Part shown: piece after piece, positions 37,507 through 46,975 of the stretch
Numbering within the stretch: position 1 is the stretch's first letter
How the letters are laid out: each line of letters begins with the position of its first letter
Assembly (NCBI GenBank): GCA_965223405.1
Contig: CBDCWO010000006.1
Location: 3,410,001-3,474,000 of the forward strand
Source of the DNA: CBDCWO01 sp965223405
Lineage (GTDB): Bacteria; Bacteroidota; Bacteroidia; Chitinophagales; Saprospiraceae
DNA: 64,000 bases
Reading direction: 5' to 3'
Made by a program: the position numbers and the translations under genes
The notes under the pieces: model-generated
The model's input: only the letters and a program-made list of their open reading frames with translations
The model's database searches: none
What the model was told of the DNA's origin: nothing

Positions 37507-38628
37507 TCAGGTGAGTTCTTTCTGAAAGCATCTACGGCGTTTATGTTGTCTCGAGGAATAATTTTTCCACATGCGACGGATTTGGTCGTTGTGTTCCAAT
37601 TCCGGATTTGAATCCACTTTTTTGATGCCTTTCCTGATAAAAGCAGTCATGATGTCATTAAAAATGAGGGCAACTACTCCTTTATTTCTCATTTCATTAT
37701 TGACCCCTATCAAATACAAATCGGCGTGATCATTATATTTTAACGAACGATATATATGCCAAAAACCCCAGGGATACAATTTCCCCTTGGCTTTTTGGAA
37801 AGCACGCGACATAGATGGCAAAGTAATTCCGTAGGCTACTAGCTCATCATCACTATTGACGACCAATGAAATAAAATTCGGATCCACCAGCCGGCTATAT
37901 TTTTTGTAATACATCATGGCTTGCTCTTCGGTAAATGGCACAAAACCATGCAATCCCCGATGGGTTTGATTGATGAGTTGAAATAGTTTTATGATATATG
38001 GTTCCAGACTTTTAGTCGTTTTCTTTTCCAACAATTTAACCTGATATCGTTCCGCAATCAGCCTGGCAAAGGTGCTGACTTTTTCGGGAATCTCATGGGG
38101 GACCTCAAATTCGTAAGCGATCCAATCTACGGCTTTGGTGTAACCCAATTCCTCCAGAAACTTGGGATAATAAGGAAGATTATAGATTTCGACAATCGTT
38201 GGTAATTCAGAAAAACCTTGGACCAACATACCCGCTTTATCCAAATTTGTGAATCCCAAGGGTCCCTGGAGCAAATCAGCACCTAATTCTTTAGCCCAGG
38301 TCTCTAAATCATTTAAAAGTGCTTTAGCCACTTCCTGATCCTCGATCAATTCGACCCATCCAAACCGTGCGATCACTTTGCCATCCTTGGTAGTTTCTCC
38401 GGGTATTTTGATGCCGGCAATACGTCCAACAGTTTTACCATTTTGTTTGGCAATGACAAATCGGGTTTGGGTACCGTTATCAGGGTGTAAATTTGAAAGA
38501 AGTGTATCGTACTCATCCTTGATCAACGGAGGAATCCAATTTTTGTCCCCTTTATAAAGAGAAAAAGGAAATTGAATAAACTTGGACAATTGATTTTTAT
38601 CTCTAATCTCTTCCAAAACTACCCTCAT
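37507..38628 (-). CDS. GNAT-fold acyltransferase-like protein (YghO / possible bacterial ceramide synthase type)
   Basis: 373 residues, no signal peptide. The N-terminal FIQFPFSLYKGDKNWIPPL segment and the GRIAGI strand are typical of a large GNAT-related family that includes YghO. A central LQGPLGFTNLDKAG and a C-terminal GVNNEMRNKGV..IF motif complete a two-lobed GNAT layout. I recall that the Caulobacter ceramide synthase (bCerS) is of this general type, which with the tail-to-tail oxoamine synthase suggests N-acylation of a sphingoid base. That link is inference. The C-terminus is strongly basic (SSRQHKRRRC). Confidence 0.65.
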   Translation of the reverse strand: MRVVLEEIRDKNQLSKFIQFPFSLYKGDKNWIPPLIKDEYDTLLSNLHPDNGTQTRFVIAKQNGKTVGRIAGIKIPGETTKDGKVIARFGWVELIEDQEVAKALLNDLETWAKELGADLLQGPLGFTNLDKAGMLVQGFSELPTIVEIYNLPYYPKFLEELGYTKAVDWIAYEFEVPHEIPEKVSTFARLIAERYQVKLLEKKTTKSLEPYIIKLFQLINQTHRGLHGFVPFTEEQAMMYYKKYSRLVDPNFISLVVNSDDELVAYGITLPSMSRAFQKAKGKLYPWGFWHIYRSLKYNDHADLYLIGVNNEMRNKGVVALIFNDIMTAFIRKGIKKVDSNPELEHNDQIRRMWKNYSSRQHKRRRCFQKELT

Positions 38629-38799
38629 ATCAAATAATTAGGTCCGCCTGTTTTTTGGACTACCACGTAAAAGTATTTTGTTCTTGACCCTCTACCTTTA
38701 ACTGCACAATCAAGGTTAAATGTATTAGGTATATCAATAAATATGAAACAAATTGACAAAAATCATTTGGATTAAGGAATTAACAAAGCTAAACTTAGC

Positions 38800-38826
38800 T
38801 TGGCCAACTGGAATTTTCTACTTTCG
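38800..38826 (+). promoter_or_regulatory. probable promoter of the EEP-family gene
   Basis: TTG at 38800-38802 and TACTTTCG at 38819-38826 (one mismatch to TAnnTTTG). Spacing is slightly short at 16 bases. Transcription from here would begin downstream of the longest possible start, which supports the ATG at 38876. Confidence 0.45.
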
Positions 38827-38875
38827 TATAGAAGTCAGATTGGTGTTTTCTAACCGAAATGAATCATTGCACTAT

Positions 38876-39715
38876 ATGATACTCTGGCATTTAATAGTTT
38901 ATCTCTGCACGATTTTCCCTTTTTGCAAGGAAAGAGAATCTCCGATTCGGATATGTACTTTTAATATAAGATATGATAATCCTGCCGATGGCCAGAATCA
39001 GTGGTCGAATCGCAAACAAGCCATCTCCGACTTTATCCATTCCCGGCAACTTGATATTATAGGTATGCAGGAGGCCTTACATCACCAGGTTGTATATCTG
39101 GATTCGATTTTGGAAAAATATAGTTTTTCCGGTACTGGTAGAGACGATGGTTTTACCCAAGGTGAATATTCACCGATATTTTTTCGTACTCAGCGATTTG
39201 ATCTCTTGGAATCAAAGCAGTTTTGGTTATCGGATACACCTGAAAAGCCGGGAAGTATGGGCTGGGATGCAGCCTGTCCCAGAATCGTCAACGCAGTGAA
39301 ATTGTCAGATAAAATCAATTCACGAATTTTTTGGTTTTTAAATACGCATTTTGATCATGTGGGTGATACGGCCAGAACCAATAGTTGTACCTTAATATCG
39401 AATTTTACCAGTACAATTAAGGAACCTATACTATTAGTAGGAGATTTTAATGTCAATGAATCCTCATCTGTATATCAGGATCTCCTCAACACCTTCACCA
39501 ATATCCGCATGTTAGCAAAAAAAACTCAAGGACCACCATATACTTTTCACGGATTTAGGGGTTATAATTCCAGGAGAAATATCATCGATCATATTTTTGT
39601 TACCAAGCCCAAGTCTTTGGAAGTAATTGAACATGAAATAAATACCTATTACCGGAACGATATTTATCTGTCGGATCACTTTCCCGTAATTGCGAAAATT
39701 GTATGGCATGAATAA
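38876..39715 (+). CDS. endonuclease/exonuclease/phosphatase (EEP) family protein
   Basis: 279 residues from ATG 38876, with a short hydrophobic leader (MILWHLIVYLCTIFPFC) that may be an export signal. The EEP fold is shown by ICTFNIRYDNP (metal Asn), IIGMQEA (metal Glu), WFLNTHFDHVG, LVGDFNVNE (Asp/Asn pair) and LSDHFPV (catalytic Asp-His). The family hydrolyses phosphodiesters in nucleic acids, inositol lipids or sphingomyelin; the substrate is not predictable here. The frame extends upstream to 38753, but that part is not family-like and is cut by the promoter. The stop overlaps the next gene by 8 bases. Confidence 0.85.
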   Translation: MILWHLIVYLCTIFPFCKERESPIRICTFNIRYDNPADGQNQWSNRKQAISDFIHSRQLDIIGMQEALHHQVVYLDSILEKYSFSGTGRDDGFTQGEYSPIFFRTQRFDLLESKQFWLSDTPEKPGSMGWDAACPRIVNAVKLSDKINSRIFWFLNTHFDHVGDTARTNSCTLISNFTSTIKEPILLVGDFNVNESSSVYQDLLNTFTNIRMLAKKTQGPPYTFHGFRGYNSRRNIIDHIFVTKPKSLEVIEHEINTYYRNDIYLSDHFPVIAKIVWHE

Positions 39716-40217
39716 CCGATTTATTCCCACTTATCAAAAGGAATGTTTACTTGGAATTCGATTCAGGATCGTTCTCTATGGAGCAGTATTGCTTATCGGA
39801 GGGATATTTTTTTATCTATTGCGATCGGATATGCTATGGAATGGATTTTCGCTAATGGCTATCGCTGGTTCGATATTTTTGCTGATAGAGGCGGTAAGAG
39901 AGCTGTTTTACTTTAGGACATATAAACAGCATCTGCAGGAACATAGTGAAAAGGAATATCCAATTCAGCAAGAAATAGCGAGGTTAAACATAAAATTGGA
40001 AGTTGACAAGAAAAGCAGAAAGGTCAATCAGTCCATATTTTTAATCTCTCTGTTATTTTTACCAGGACTGTTATTTTTTTATAAGGATTTATTTCTATTG
40101 GGCATATTAATAGCAATCCTCATCCTGAGTGCCATAGCTCAAGTGTTCGACATGTTGGAAAATCATAGTGACCGGGAATATCTTTATCATTTGGGAAAGC
40201 AGGAAAATTTGGGATAA
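39708..40217 (+). CDS. membrane protein with four predicted spans, unknown function
   Basis: 169 residues from ATG 39708 (MNNRFIPTYQKE), overlapping the EEP gene end by 8 bases, so translational coupling is likely. Four hydrophobic stretches fall in two pairs: IVLYGAVLLIGGIFFYLL and FSLMAIAGSIFLLIEAV, then SIFLISLLFLPGLLFFY and LFLLGILIAILILSAIAQVF. A charged cytoplasmic loop lies between the pairs. No family recognised. Converges with the M36 protease gene. Confidence 0.65.
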   Translation: MNNRFIPTYQKECLLGIRFRIVLYGAVLLIGGIFFYLLRSDMLWNGFSLMAIAGSIFLLIEAVRELFYFRTYKQHLQEHSEKEYPIQQEIARLNIKLEVDKKSRKVNQSIFLISLLFLPGLLFFYKDLFLLGILIAILILSAIAQVFDMLENHSDREYLYHLGKQENLG

Positions 40218-40243
40218 TCCAGGCAGTATCCTCCTTTTATGTT

Positions 40244-43114
40244 TTATAGAATCAATACCTTTTTAGTGAATGAATCCATTTCTGTGATGGTTCGAATGTA
40301 GTAGATACCGGCTGGTAAATTTGGAATCTCCCATTTATATGTATAATATAATCGGTCAGAATTGATATTCAACCTTCGAGTAATTACATGACCACTGGCA
40401 TTTACTAGTTCGAGAATTATATTTCCGGTAAATTTCGTTGATATTTTTAAGGTAATGGGATTGCCAGAGCGTATTGGATTGGGGTAAATAGCCATTTCAT
40501 CCGTAACCACTATGATGGCCTGATCTTCGGCCAGTTTAGTTGTAGATCCATCTTTCTTACTTCTGGTCAGGATTCGGTAATGATACACAATGCCGGGACC
40601 AACCTCTTTATCTATAAATTTAAGAGATCTGGGAGTTAACGATTTTTCTAAACCTGGAAAAGTCTCAATTTCTCGAAAGATTACTCCGTCCATCGATTTT
40701 TCCAGAATAAACTCATCGTTGTTAAACTCTCTTTCGGTAGTCCAATCCAATACGATTTCCAACAAGCTGTCTTTGGCCGTAAAGGAAATAAGTTTAGTCT
40801 TAAATTGTTCAGGAAGTCGCTTTGATGAAATCCCATCCGTAGTTGAAAAGGGATTGTTTTGCCTGGCTCCGGTTCCTAATCCTCTTCTGGCAAAAGCACT
40901 CCAAATAGCATATTGATATTTCCCGTCGTAATACAGTTGATCTGCTCTTAATATGGCATCTCTTCCGTCAACAAATCCGGGATTGCAAGCGATTAATTTT
41001 AGACTTTCTACTACAAGGTGCAACGCTACATTATTACCCATTTTACCATGATAAAGATCGCTACTTACTCCTTCTTCAGCAATGATATTCCAGGTCATAT
41101 CCCAGAGCATGGAGCACCAGACGGTTCCGACACCGTGGGGTACGGAGAGATTTTTAATGTGGCCATACTCCAACGGATTAATGGCAAATGAATAACTGTA
41201 GGGATAGGGTCTGATGCCGCTGCCATCTAGCTCTTGCTTTAATAACCAGGTACCGATGCCACGACTATCATTCGGAGTTGCCGTAGCCCAATCTGTGGTG
41301 AGCATCAATCCAAAATAGTCACTCCATCCCTCACCCATCTGCTCGTTGTTGTTAAGGCAATTGGAGTTTTTAGCTCCTCCAATAAGGCGACTGGAAATCC
41401 CATGACCGTATTCATGAGATATTACGAGGTTGTCCAGCGAAGAATCCAATTTATTAAGATTTCCGAAAGAACTGATGGTAATAGTTACATTTTTCCCTTT
41501 TTTGAGTACATCGGTGAGTAGGAAGCAGTCGCTACGAGATAACATAATGGCCGGAATAGTAATGTCATTTCCTTCTCCAGCCATGCTGAATGGACTTTTG
41601 GGAAGATTATTGCAGACTATTACTGCCACTGCCCCTAATTCTTGCATTCTTCTCACCTTTTCTACGAATGTACATTTGCCGCGATTGATCAGCACAATGT
41701 TTCCCTTGATCTCTTTTTCATTGGCTATACTTTCGTTCCTACAGACGGTGCTGAGACTGGAATTCGAATTTCGCAGCATAACCAGGTTTCCCGATACTGG
41801 ACCTTTATGCTCCAGACGATTGAATAGACTAAAACCAGATTCAACACCGGTAAGATCACCAAGATCGCTGTCTCCCATTACTTGTACCAAAGCCTTACTG
41901 CTCTTCCAGATGTACATTTCCAGTCTACCCGTAGATCCATCCTGTGATGGGAAAAATCGGGCATTATTTTCATCTCCTCCATCAAGGGCATCGGCAATGA
42001 TCGGATCTCCTGAATTTCCAAGCCCGGAATAATTTTTTACCTGGTAGTTGCCAGCCGCTTCATCAAATCCATAATGAAAAAATACATCGTGATTGATATT
42101 GACCCAATAGAACAGATTAGTTAGAGATGCATCGACGTTGTCTTTAGGATCCATATTGAAATTCAAGTCATAATCAAAAATCAATTCCGATCCGCCTTCA
42201 GCCCGGTCACCCCCAGAATTACTTCCTCTAATATCTTCCTGAACCTGAGCATTGTTGCCTCTGGTATCAGTAAATTCTGGCCCAATGATACCATCAATAT
42301 CATGCCATCCGTAAGGTGAGGCCGTTTTATCAGCTGGGTCAATGACCAACTGTCTCATTCCGTGAGATGGACTTTCTATAGAAAGTGGAAAAACCTTGTA
42401 AATTACATTTCCAAAAGGTGGACTTTTCACTGGTAGCGGAGGAGTGCTAACTTCATGGAAATCATTACAGCCTAGGGCATGAGGATCAAAACTACACCGT
42501 ATCACCAGGTCCGATTTGCGTAGAACCTCCAGGGTTCTCCTGTCAATCATAAATTGCCATAGATGAATATTGTCTTTGTCATGGATCCGAAGTTCCTGAC
42601 ACCATTTTAGACGATCATCATGCAATATCCAGATGGATCTGGAGAGCACTGGTTGGGAAGAAAGTTCTGGGATTTGATACCGGTGAAAGGTGCCGATTTC
42701 TTTCTTCCTCAAAATATTGATTTCCGGAATATTCGAAAGAGAAACTCCCAGATTTTTAGCCGCTTGGATAATGGTCTTGCCCTCAGGTACCGGCGATGAA
42801 TCCTGAGATCTCAATTCTGATATTTTCTTAAACCATCGATCCTGAAAATGTACGACTTTCCCTTTCTGGTCGAAAACCAAATTAAATATAGCATTTTCGA
42901 TAGGTATGGATTCCAATACTTGCTGGGCGTATATAAAAGTAAATCCTTGCTTATTTCTATGATGGCTGGAAACCTGATATTCCTTGATATCCGCTTGCTC
43001 AAATCCCAATTGCCGGTAGGCTTGATTTATATAACCTCCAAACTTTACAAACGCATCCTGACCAAGAGCGGCAAAAGAATAAAATAGAAGGGCATATGGC
43101 AAGAAGTATTTCAT
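40244..43114 (-). CDS. M36 (fungalysin) metallopeptidase with PA domain and T9SS tail
   Basis: 956 residues: signal peptide (LPYALLFYSFAALG), an FTP-type propeptide (about 25-200), and the catalytic domain with zinc motif HEYGH (567-571) and downstream Glu595 in GEGWSDYF. A protease-associated (PA) domain is inserted at about 430-545 (GNIVLINRGKCTFVEKV). A fibronectin-like region and a type A T9SS tail follow (AIYPNPIRSGNPITL .. AGIYYIRT). Exported to the cell surface or medium and activated by propeptide removal; probably digests external proteins. M36 enzymes with a PA insertion are typical of Bacteroidota. Monocistronic. Confidence 0.93.
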   Translation of the reverse strand: MKYFLPYALLFYSFAALGQDAFVKFGGYINQAYRQLGFEQADIKEYQVSSHHRNKQGFTFIYAQQVLESIPIENAIFNLVFDQKGKVVHFQDRWFKKISELRSQDSSPVPEGKTIIQAAKNLGVSLSNIPEINILRKKEIGTFHRYQIPELSSQPVLSRSIWILHDDRLKWCQELRIHDKDNIHLWQFMIDRRTLEVLRKSDLVIRCSFDPHALGCNDFHEVSTPPLPVKSPPFGNVIYKVFPLSIESPSHGMRQLVIDPADKTASPYGWHDIDGIIGPEFTDTRGNNAQVQEDIRGSNSGGDRAEGGSELIFDYDLNFNMDPKDNVDASLTNLFYWVNINHDVFFHYGFDEAAGNYQVKNYSGLGNSGDPIIADALDGGDENNARFFPSQDGSTGRLEMYIWKSSKALVQVMGDSDLGDLTGVESGFSLFNRLEHKGPVSGNLVMLRNSNSSLSTVCRNESIANEKEIKGNIVLINRGKCTFVEKVRRMQELGAVAVIVCNNLPKSPFSMAGEGNDITIPAIMLSRSDCFLLTDVLKKGKNVTITISSFGNLNKLDSSLDNLVISHEYGHGISSRLIGGAKNSNCLNNNEQMGEGWSDYFGLMLTTDWATATPNDSRGIGTWLLKQELDGSGIRPYPYSYSFAINPLEYGHIKNLSVPHGVGTVWCSMLWDMTWNIIAEEGVSSDLYHGKMGNNVALHLVVESLKLIACNPGFVDGRDAILRADQLYYDGKYQYAIWSAFARRGLGTGARQNNPFSTTDGISSKRLPEQFKTKLISFTAKDSLLEIVLDWTTEREFNNDEFILEKSMDGVIFREIETFPGLEKSLTPRSLKFIDKEVGPGIVYHYRILTRSKKDGSTTKLAEDQAIIVVTDEMAIYPNPIRSGNPITLKISTKFTGNIILELVNASGHVITRRLNINSDRLYYTYKWEIPNLPAGIYYIRTITEMDSFTKKVLIL

Positions 43115-43253
43115 ACCTGATTGGTTTCGACTTAAAATTTAAATACAATTTTTCGTAGAAAGGTTAATTTCGGTAGGTTTTAACAAATTCTTATGGGCAC
43201 TATGTCTTAATTCAGATACATTTTGGTCAGCGGTCTAGACAAAAAATCCTCTT

Positions 43254-44432
43254 TCATGCCAATCCGGCCAACAGATCGATCACTTGTTGGATTTCGTTAT
43301 CCGTATTATAATAGTGAGGGGAGAGACGGATTGCCCAGTCGACATTTCGATTCTCATAATCGATCCAGGCATTTTGTTTACCTATAATGGAAAAATGGAT
43401 CTGATTTTGTTTTAGGGTTTTTATCCATTTTCTACGAGGAATAGAAGTGGAAGTAAAAGAGATTATTCCACATAATCTTTCTCCTGTATCTAGAACTCTC
43501 AAATGAGGATGGTCACCCAAACCTAAGCGTAGTTTGTTGGCCAGGTGTATAGTCCTTTCACTGACTTGTGGTACTCCTAAATCAAGTAAATATTTTACGG
43601 CTTCGGAACTTCCCAGAACCAAAGCATAATTCTTTTCAAATTCTTCAAATCGAATGGCGGAATGTTCTATTTGGTATTCATCATATCCCGTCCAACGAGC
43701 AGAGGTAAGGTCAATATACAAAGGGGTCAGATTTTGAGAAATTACCCGATCCGAAACGGCCAGAAAGCCAGCTCCCCTAGGACCTCGCATAAATTTTCTA
43801 AATGTAGCACTCAGGAAGTCACATCCGATACGGGTCATATCCAGGTCAATTTGTCCGGCTGATTGACAAGCATCAACCAGGTACCAGATATTGTATTTTC
43901 TGCAAATTTTTCCAATTGCCTCTACATCCTGAACCAAACCGGAATTTGTAGGCACGTGAGTGACAGAAACCAATTTTGGCTTGAAGGTGACGATCTTCAT
44001 TTTCATATCTTCAATATCCACTCCTCCTTGCGGAGATTCTTTTCCGTACATGACTTTTATACCCAACCGCTTTTTCAAAGAAAGAAACGCCAGCTGATTG
44101 GAAACATAGTCATTTATGGTAGTGAGTATAATATCATCGGGTTCGAAAGGGATGGAAGAGATCGCTTTTATAAACGCCTGGGTTGCTGAATAGGTAAATG
44201 CAATATTTTGAGGATGTGTACCGACCAGCTCAGCAGTATTTTTGTAAAAGTTTTTGATTTCCTTGCGGTATTCAGCAGCTAATTCGTATCCGCCGGTCAA
44301 AGCTTCCTGTTGCAAATATTGAGTCATCATGTCCACGACTGGTTGGGGAGGGAGGGATGCACCTGCATTGTTGAAGTGAATACATTTCTTACAGCCAGGT
44401 GTTTCTAGACGAACTTTATCCAGTGGAATCAT
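43254..44432 (-). CDS. aminotransferase class V-fold PLP enzyme
   Basis: 392 residues, fold type I, cysteine-desulfurase superfamily. Features: FNNAGASLPPQ near the start, His159 (THVPTNSG), D187-x-x-Q190 (VDACQSAGQ), and the PLP Lys213 in SATFRKFMRGPRG. The R-G-P-R-G after the lysine and the absence of a mobile catalytic Cys loop point to the isopenicillin-epimerase/EgtE-like or selenocysteine-lyase-like branch rather than IscS. Substrate unknown: a C-S lyase or epimerase role is possible. Stands alone, upstream region 44433-44732. Confidence 0.8.
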   Translation of the reverse strand: MIPLDKVRLETPGCKKCIHFNNAGASLPPQPVVDMMTQYLQQEALTGGYELAAEYRKEIKNFYKNTAELVGTHPQNIAFTYSATQAFIKAISSIPFEPDDIILTTINDYVSNQLAFLSLKKRLGIKVMYGKESPQGGVDIEDMKMKIVTFKPKLVSVTHVPTNSGLVQDVEAIGKICRKYNIWYLVDACQSAGQIDLDMTRIGCDFLSATFRKFMRGPRGAGFLAVSDRVISQNLTPLYIDLTSARWTGYDEYQIEHSAIRFEEFEKNYALVLGSSEAVKYLLDLGVPQVSERTIHLANKLRLGLGDHPHLRVLDTGERLCGIISFTSTSIPRRKWIKTLKQNQIHFSIIGKQNAWIDYENRNVDWAIRLSPHYYNTDNEIQQVIDLLAGLA

Positions 44433-44732
44433 AATTGTGATTTAATCGATAACGAATTCCAAAATATTAAATAGAAGGTTCTACTACGAAGTTAATGGAA
44501 AATATGATCCACTTAGAGCACAAAGAAACACTAAGAAGAAATGAAGAAGTGGATCTAAATTAATAAGTGATTGATATTGAACTCTTTTCTGTTTTTTCTT
44601 TTGTTTTCACAAAGAAAATCGTTCATTTTTTAAGTTCACTATGCCGTCTTCTTCGAAATCAAATCCACTAAAATGGTATTGGAACCAAATAGAAAATTAA
44701 ACATCTAATCTGGTGTTAAGTGATTTGCCCTA
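44433..44732. other. intergenic region, nothing recognised
   Basis: 300 AT-rich bases between the class V enzyme and the AI-2E-family gene. Stops occur in every frame, and no convincing hairpin, repeat or promoter was found. Confidence 0.5.
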
Positions 44733-45839
44733 TCATCCCATCCCGCCGGTCATCTTTTGCACAATTTTAAACTCACTCAAAAAGGTTCGGGCAATTACCC
44801 GGATTACTGTATAGGTAGGGATTGCGAGCACCATGCCCAGGATTCCTCCAAATTTTCCTCCGATCAGGATAACAATGAATATTTCCAACGGATGCGCTTT
44901 GACGCTATTGGAAAAGATAAATGGTTGAAATAAAAGATTATCTGTCAGTTGCATCACAGCAAATATACCGGCTACTTGGATCAGGATATTAAATAAGTCT
45001 GGATAGAATGGTAATTCCACGTAAGCGGCGGCTGTAATGAAGATGCCAAAAATGGCCCCAATTAAGGGACCCAGATAAGGAATTACGTTAATTATAGCCG
45101 CAAAAAAAGCAATCAGCAACGCATTTTTGATTTGTAATATAGACAGCAGAAAAAACACCAAAATCGTAATACATGTTATTTGGGTTAGGATTCCCACAAA
45201 ATATCTGCGCAACAAATAGGAAGAGTCCTCTACTATTTTTTCAACTTGTTTTTCGTATTGTGTTGGTGCCAATGCCACCAGAAAGCTGGTGAATATTCCC
45301 TGTTCTCGTAAAAAAAAGAACAAAATAAACAGAATAGCAAAAAGTGAAAATATCAGATTTCCCGCAGCACCGATTATTGAGCTGAAGAAATCACTAATTT
45401 TTCCCAGGGAAAAATATTTACGAATGGCTTCAGTAAGATTTTCTTTACCCTGGCCTTCTGTGGTTGCGATTCCGATACTTTCTATCCAGTCGGTGACTTT
45501 TCCCAGCGGTTCATTTAGTTTATCCAATACGGTGAAATAGTCTATATTAGCTAGATTTGCAGTCTGACTAATAATTGGTGGGACCAGAACAATTACCAGC
45601 GTTACAAAAATGCCAAGTATAACCAGAATGGTCAATAAAGAACTGAGGCTGGGTCCCCATTTTTTTTGCCTCAACTTTAAACGGGTGAGGAAAAATTCCA
45701 TTATTGGATGGCCTAACATAGCAAAGACCCAGGCAATCAAAACATAAGCCAAAATATCTGACAATAGGTAAGCTATCACCCCTACAAACAACAAAGCACC
45801 TATCAGAAATATGTACCTACGGTTTACCTGCATATTCAT
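44733..45839 (-). CDS. AI-2E family (PerM/TqsA-type) transporter
   Basis: 368 residues with about eight membrane spans. The N-terminal pair (IFLIGALLFVGVIAYLLSDIL) and the characteristic C-terminal signatures (VIPYLGPLIGAIFG; HPLEIFIVILIGGKFGGILGMVLAIP) mark the family. Members export autoinducer-2, or act as Na+/H+ antiporters or peptide exporters; the role here is not known. The large soluble loop between spans 3 and 4 is normal. Monocistronic on the minus strand. Confidence 0.9.
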   Translation of the reverse strand: MNMQVNRRYIFLIGALLFVGVIAYLLSDILAYVLIAWVFAMLGHPIMEFFLTRLKLRQKKWGPSLSSLLTILVILGIFVTLVIVLVPPIISQTANLANIDYFTVLDKLNEPLGKVTDWIESIGIATTEGQGKENLTEAIRKYFSLGKISDFFSSIIGAAGNLIFSLFAILFILFFFLREQGIFTSFLVALAPTQYEKQVEKIVEDSSYLLRRYFVGILTQITCITILVFFLLSILQIKNALLIAFFAAIINVIPYLGPLIGAIFGIFITAAAYVELPFYPDLFNILIQVAGIFAVMQLTDNLLFQPFIFSNSVKAHPLEIFIVILIGGKFGGILGMVLAIPTYTVIRVIARTFLSEFKIVQKMTGGMG

Positions 45840-46022
45840 ATCCTGATAAAGTTATAAAAATGTTTCAACCATTAAGAAGTCTACTCCGAAAACTATTCAA
45901 TTTCCAAAGTACTTCTTGTGATCTACAACTCTTGTGCATGCTGTTGTCAGCATGCTGGTAAGGAAGAAATATGAAAGATACTACTATTATGGTATCGCGA
46001 AATTCGCGGTGAGGTTTTTAGG

Positions 46023-46970
46023 TTAAATTTCAGGATTGTTTTCAAAGCCGAGGAAACGTAAATTTCGCATCAGTCCGGAATATTTGGTTCTTTGTACTGG
46101 TGTGTGTTTGAATAGATGCTCAAACACTTCCTCTGTTATTTCCTGCCAGTCTTTTTGCGTCATATGTACGAAGGCTGGAAGGGGATGGAATTCAGGAGTC
46201 TGATGGGGTTGTGAAAACTTGTTCCAAGGACAGACTTCCTGACAAATATCACAACCAAATGCCCAGTTTTGCATTTTAGAGCGGAAAGATTCGGGAATAA
46301 ATTCATCTCTCAACTCGATAGTCAGATAGGATATACATTTTCGAGCATCCAGCCAATATCCATTTTCAGCTATAGCTTCAGTAGGGCAGGCATCTATACA
46401 TCGGGTACATCTTCCACAATAATCCTTGATGGGTTGATCCGGAATCAACTCCAAATCCAATATTAGCTCGGCTAAAAAATAATAAGAGCCATGTTTTGGA
46501 TGAATCAGTAGGGTGTTTTTTCCAATCCAACCCATACCACTGTATTTGGCCCAATCCCGTTCCATTACAGGAGCAGAATCTACGAAGCAACGTCCGGATA
46601 CTTCACCAACGCGGTCACAGATGTCCGTTAAAAGTGCTTTACATTTTACTTTAAGAACTTTGTGATAATCTTTGCCATAGGCATATTTGGCGATCTTGGG
46701 CGTGTCTTTGTGCTGCGGTACGGATTCCGGATAATAATTGATCATGAGGGATATGACTGATTTTGCTCCTGATACCAATTTTGCTGGATCGACACGTTTT
46801 TCAAAGTGGTTTTCCATCCAGCGCATGGTTCCATGATGGTTTTCATTTAACCACTTTTCCAATGCCTCGGCTTCCTCATCGAGGCGGCGAACATTCGATA
46901 TACCTATAAAGTCAAAACCCAACTGTGCAGACCTATTTTTTATCCAATCAGTGAGTTCCTGCTTATCCAT
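46023..46970 (-). CDS. queG: epoxyqueuosine reductase
   Basis: Final step of queuosine tRNA modification, a cobalamin-dependent reduction of epoxyqueuosine in the cytoplasm. The 315-residue protein shows catalytic MERDWA (Asp139), GWIGKNTLLIHP, and two [4Fe-4S] clusters: C185-x2-C188-x2-C191-x3-C195 (YCGRCTRCIDACP) and C240-x2-C243-x3-C247 (GCDICQEVCPWN). Length is slightly short because the HEAT-like tail of longer members is reduced. It lies 5 bases after pcrA and is probably cotranscribed. Confidence 0.95.
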   Translation of the reverse strand: MDKQELTDWIKNRSAQLGFDFIGISNVRRLDEEAEALEKWLNENHHGTMRWMENHFEKRVDPAKLVSGAKSVISLMINYYPESVPQHKDTPKIAKYAYGKDYHKVLKVKCKALLTDICDRVGEVSGRCFVDSAPVMERDWAKYSGMGWIGKNTLLIHPKHGSYYFLAELILDLELIPDQPIKDYCGRCTRCIDACPTEAIAENGYWLDARKCISYLTIELRDEFIPESFRSKMQNWAFGCDICQEVCPWNKFSQPHQTPEFHPLPAFVHMTQKDWQEITEEVFEHLFKHTPVQRTKYSGLMRNLRFLGFENNPEI

Positions 46971-46975
46971 GAAGA

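Noticed and set aside
38753..38875. N-terminal extension of the EEP-family gene
   Set aside because: Not family-like, and the promoter at 38800-38826 lies inside it.
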